Below, piece by piece: positions 59,959 through 64,000 of a stretch of 64,000 nucleotides of DNA (positions are counted from its first letter, which is position 1; each line of letters starts with the position of its first letter). Under the pieces are notes generated by a model. The model saw only the letters and a program-made list of their open reading frames with translations. It did no database searches and was not told where the DNA came from. The DNA is from Climacium dendroides (lineage: Eukaryota; Streptophyta; Bryopsida; Hypnales; Climaciaceae): the NCBI GenBank assembly GCA_950106755.1, contig OX467090.1, forward strand, positions 4,216,001-4,280,000, written 5' to 3'. The translations under genes were made by a program, and so were the position numbers.

Positions 59959-60015
59959 ATGGGTTCCGAAGGAGACGGAGGGAACTCACGGTGGAATCCA
60001 CCGCGCATCAGGTGA
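59959..60015 (+). CDS. GDGG-SRWNPP short ORF (18 aa) in the right flank
   Basis: ATG at 59959, 18 residues: MGSEGDGGNSRWNPPRIR. It is the most diverged family member, with K to R and R to N in the core but GDGG, S, W and PP retained. It lies outside the visible inverted repeat. The stop overlaps a good donor (ATCAG|GTGATT at 60012), in the same phase as the donor of the 33929 copy, so it may be the first exon of a spliced gene. No convincing TATA box or downstream exon was identified. The upstream frame stays open to about 59758 but without family support. Confidence 0.35.
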   Translation: MGSEGDGGNSRWNPPRIR

Positions 60016-61880
60016 TTCAGAGCTGCCATTCAGCGGCATTTTCTTGACGCAGTAGAAGCTGGTTTTCGAAATTCTCATTTGCTCAATGGACAACATGAAG
60101 CTATCGGTGCTTGCTGGCATTCCCAGCTCCAGCTCGATTATTTGGTACTTGAGTTATCATTAGAACTTTGAGTTTGTCCTCTGATTGTCAACACGTAGAT
60201 TGATTCTATTCTTGAAATTCTCGGAGCTGTTGCTTCATTTCGTAGAAGAATGATCTCTAAGCTGCACCCATTTCTGTCTTTACTGGGGCCCTTAGAAAGA
60301 GATCGGTTGTATCATTTATCAATTTTTATAGCAAGCAAAAGCTGGCAAGAAATGCCTTCATGACCTGCACTCACGCTTGTAATGCCCTGCGTCTCGTGTT
60401 TTCTATGCGTTGGTGACAGCCATGTGATCGAACTTCAAATGTTAGAAGAATTTCTAGCCAATGGGACTAACTGAGGTGGAGTTGTGATCAAGTTGTTGTA
60501 ATTAGAGGTATCTAATTGTGACACCTACCGAACTGCACCCGTAGAAAATAGTACAATGAGTTCAGATTGATTTTAAGATAGTATACCACCTCAACATCGA
60601 GGTAGTTTAAGGATTCCTAACCATATAACCTTGAATCCTTATAACATTTGCTTATGATATCTGAATAATGCATTCTCTGGTGCGTTAGAACCCTCGTTGA
60701 TTTGCTAACACGTCTATTCAAAATCTGACCATTCTAATCACCACCTTCGGCTTAATTATGCCATTCTGATATACCTAATGACGAGCTTGACAAGACTGAT
60801 GTGAGCAACCGAAACATCAGTGTGCCCAAGTAACTCATTGACCATGACGATAGGAAGTTTCTGGGGCAATTGATCTCTTGAACGATCCAATTTGTTGATT
60901 GGCCAAGCTGTCGCATCGAAAAACTAAAATCTCAGTTCGCGGGAGGAAGACGGACCTGCTTTTGCGGGAGTGGGGACCGGTGCAATCTTGACCTGCAAAT
61001 GCGTTCTACCGAATAATAACTACCCTAACTTCTTATCCGTGGACTTCCCCATCGGAATTTTAAACCAAGATTACGTCAGATGACACAGTCGTTGACGACT
61101 CAGAAAGAATCAAGTAGAAGCTTATTAGTGATTCCAATTTGACTCGAACAAGATTTGACCCCCTGAAATTGAAAACCGCTGACTCTGTGGGCTGCCGGCC
61201 TTGTACTTGTCCCCTTGCAATGAAATTCCGTTTCATTTGTTTAAAAAAAAACCAAAAAAAACCCAAAAAAACGCTGACTCAAGGATTTCAATTGACTGAA
61301 TTCGTAAACGCATCGCAGTCAAGCGAGAGTTCTGCCCTCAATGGATCGACTCCGTCACTGCTTTCCTAGCCTGATCGAGTGCTTGCATCATGCCGACTGC
61401 AAGAGAATCGCAAACATTCAGTAGTGAAAATTCACAAGAATTCAAGAAATTCCCACCATTTGACTTACGAATCCAAGATGAAAAACCCCACAAGTTACTT
61501 CAAAGGTGAGTGATACGAAGGCTTACCAACAGCGTCTCACGGCACACTTCTCATTGATTGGAACAATGTTTCGGTGTCTGCTTCCTCCGAATTACAAGAA
61601 CTCGATTCACAAGTACGGGTCGGCAGGTTTTAGGATTCCCTGTATTATACAAGAATTTCTTCAAGGTCATCAGGCGTTTAGTCATCTTCACATTCTCCGG
61701 CAGTTCTAATCCAAACGCGTGTACGACTGTCGCTGACCCGCTGCTCTGCGCTTACTGGCAACAGTCCATCGTGCTAGCTCCCCAAAGAAATCGGGCTCGC
61801 AGTGAGTGGGCTCCGTGCGTAGGAAGTGCTCCCCTGTTTCCTTTCGAAACATTAAATCGCAAATCTGAACTTCACGACGA
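60016..61880. other. Unassigned region
   Basis: Mixed composition. Frames 61139-61369 and 61558-61923 are open but show no motif. A weak resemblance to the GC-rich part near 3000 may be chance. Confidence 0.3.
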
Positions 61881-62540
61881 CGAGCCGGTCACCGTGGAAA
61901 TCACTTGTTTGGGTACCGTGTGAATTGTTGCCTTAAAAAAAATGCAAAGCACTCATACAAGACCTCCTTTCATGACTTGGAAGTCAAACTACTATACAAG
62001 ACCTCCTTTCATGCAAAATTTCGAGGATGAATAGTTGCACTTCTATCCTATGCACAAAGATTCTTCATTATTTATCAACATAAAATGGCTATAGCATTGT
62101 TTATGGGTTAACCTTTGACCCTTAAATGTCGAGCTGATGACCATGGAAATCAGCCCTTTTGGAACCGTGTGACATCATCTAGTTTAAAAAAACCAAAAAC
62201 ATTCATTGGAAGTCAAACTATTATAGAAGATTTCCCCTTTCTACCCCTAATTCCGAAGATGAATAGTTGCATTTCTATCCTACACAGGAGAATTCCTTGT
62301 CATTTATCGGACAAAAAATGTCTGCCGCGTCATTTATGGGTTAAAGGACGGGTTGATGACCATGAAAATCATCCTCTTGGTTAGCAAGTGGATCATTCGC
62401 TTTCAAAAGTGTAAAAGTAGTCAGTACAAGTCAAACAACTGTAGAAGACCTCCTTCTTTTACAACAATATTACGAGGATGAATAGTTGTACTTCCATCCT
62501 ACTAGAAAGATTCTCTATCATCCATCAAACACCAAACATC
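61881..62540 (+). repeat. Diverged tandem repeat, three units
   Basis: Units of about 220-250 bp begin at about 61881, 62131 and 62349, each with GATGACCATGRAAATCA-like sequence, then GGAAGTCAAACTA...AAGACCTCCTT, then GAGGATGAATAGTTG. Clearly diverged, so old. Confidence 0.6.
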
Positions 62541-62555
62541 ATCTTCAATGTTTAA

Positions 62556-63245
62556 TCCCTAAGGGACCAAGGCCTTCATTTTTGCCAAAAAACACTCAAA
62601 ATTGTCATTTCTATAGCAAAGAGTAAAAATATTTGAAAATTGTTTTTTTTGCACATTTAACCATAGGATCTTACACCTAACTAGTATAAGAATGTATGGA
62701 GTTTCTTTTAGAAATTTTGACTACAAAAAAAGCAAGATATTTTTGTGTAAAGTTAAAAAAACAAGTTTTGAGCACATTGTAGGATTAGATTATTTGACTT
62801 TAAACCTTCTTATCTTTAACTTTTTGCACTACAGAGTTTTGAGCTTTAAATCTTTATTGTGAGGAATTGAATTGAGAGTCTAGGAAAAAAAAGAATTTCA
62901 AAAAACTTAATTTTATTCTTAAAAAAATTGTTAAGTAGAAGGAGGTACTAGATAGAAGGAAATTTTTTAAATATTAATATTTCTAAAATGGAATTAAAAC
63001 ACACTAATCCCAATGGTGAGATTGTTTTAGGAAACAAACTAAACTACGTGGAACTTTTTTTTAAATTGTAAGAATTGCATTCAAAAAATGAATTCTACAA
63101 GTTATTTTTTCAAGAAAATGCTCTAATTGCCCGAAAAACAAGATTGGTTATAATTTTTTAATAACAAATCTATATAGAATGAATCAAAGCTTCACATATA
63201 AAAAAAAAATATAATCTATGAAAAAAAAAATTCAAATTTTGAATT
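62556..63245. repeat. Diverged copy of arm repeat 57065-57360
   Basis: Shared stretches include CCAAGGCC...AACACTCAAAATT, TTGCATT-AAAAAATGAAT, and AGTTATTTTTTCAAGA. Same orientation as in the right arm. Confidence 0.55.
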
Positions 63246-64000
63246 TTTTTTTACTGAGTGACCCCTCTCCTTTGTTTTGAACTTATTTGGATTGAACCTT
63301 TGTTCTTGGGCACCGATTGAAAAAATTATATATATATTTGCATGAAACTAATCAATTTTTCTATCTTCAAAAAAAGTTTCACAAAATCATGACAAAAATG
63401 CAGCCTATAGGTACCTACTTGAAATTCCATTTGTCTCCCAAAGGGACAATGGTCTTTTAGGGTCAAGGGGTCATATTCATCAGAGGGGGGATTTTGGCTC
63501 CTCAAAAAATCAAGAGCCTGCTTGTAAGAAAATACCTATGACAACCAATGACAATCCCAACACTAACAATATAGTGACTCACTAGTTGTGCCAGCCAATT
63601 AATGAAGTTTTGAAGATTCTCACCCCAAGTATATAAGGGAGAATTTTACCTTCATTTGGATGGAAGTATCTTAGTTGGTTAACAATGTTATGAACATTAA
63701 AAGGACATTATTGTCTATCCATGGCAAGTCTCAAATTCCTTTGCCTTGTGCATTCCGTTTTGTAAATGAATGAAGTTTTTACTTTTATTTTTCTTCATAT
63801 TTGAAGAGAGAGTGAAGAAAAGTCATATCAAATAAAAAATACACTAAAAAATTGAGATTCTAAATTTTTTTTAAATCTACAAGTGATCGTTTAGAATATT
63901 ATGATATAAGCAATTTTTTCATGTAATTATGTATTTAAAACGTGGTTACAAAAACATTTGTAATTCAAAGCCTGTGATCTCCAAAACACTCTAGAAGGTT
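63246..64000. other. AT-rich DNA to the window end
   Basis: No gene recognised. Confidence 0.5.

Noticed and set aside
1..64000. CRISPR array, bacterial operon or viral genome
   Set aside because: No spaced repeats of the right kind, no operon-like gene packing, and no viral gene recognised. The composition and elements are those of plant nuclear DNA.

Overview
The window looks like nuclear DNA of a land plant. It is AT-rich, with TATA-type promoters, plausible GT-AG introns, a plant telo-box, many short non-autonomous transposons, and decayed plant-type transposase and FCP1-domain genes. A non-seed plant (moss, liverwort, lycophyte or fern) is my guess from the style of the sequence, with low confidence. 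I see no rRNA, convincing tRNA, CRISPR array or bacterial operon.

The layout is dominated by a giant inverted repeat. The left arm (1-25261, cut by the window edge) reappears reverse-complemented as the right arm (33244-58004). Paired positions add to about 58005-58024 near the outside, 57706 at 8-11 kb, 57339 at 12-13 kb, 58900 at 15-20 kb and 58678 at 24-25 kb. Each step is an indel, and most can be assigned to one transposon insertion. The 8-kb spacer (25262-33243) is itself a patchwork. Segment 25455-28310 is a diverged direct copy of 31855-35245, and 28741-31312 is a direct copy of right-arm 46303-48357. The flank 58005-64000 is single copy in this window but carries diverged fragments of arm repeats and a diverged tandem repeat.

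The most interesting genic content is a family of very short ORFs sharing the peptide core GDGG-x-S/T-K-W-R/K-PP, often starting M-A-x. Five distinct members occupy eight loci: 2007-2183 and its mirror, 9239-9322 and its mirror, 24609-24749 and its mirror 33929-34069, 27129-27251 in the spacer, and 59959-60015 in the right flank. The core changes mostly at synonymous positions between members. Three of the five lie about 270-310 bp downstream of a TATA box, and one contains three tandem copies of a 16-residue unit. I do not recognise the family. It could be a micropeptide family or the first exons of spliced genes.

The rest of the arms holds a dead DUF7869-like transposase, a dead FCP1-homology phosphatase domain, an unassigned broken ORF beside it, a solo-LTR-like insertion, a small CACTA element, a roughly 590-bp terminal-inverted-repeat family, foldback elements, and a MITE family with 4-bp target duplications. 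Because every arm locus has a partner, insertions present in only one arm have an intact empty site in the other, which gives target duplications directly. By eye the arms are nearly identical where the short-ORF modules lie and clearly more diverged over the transposon-derived 13-20 kb stretch.
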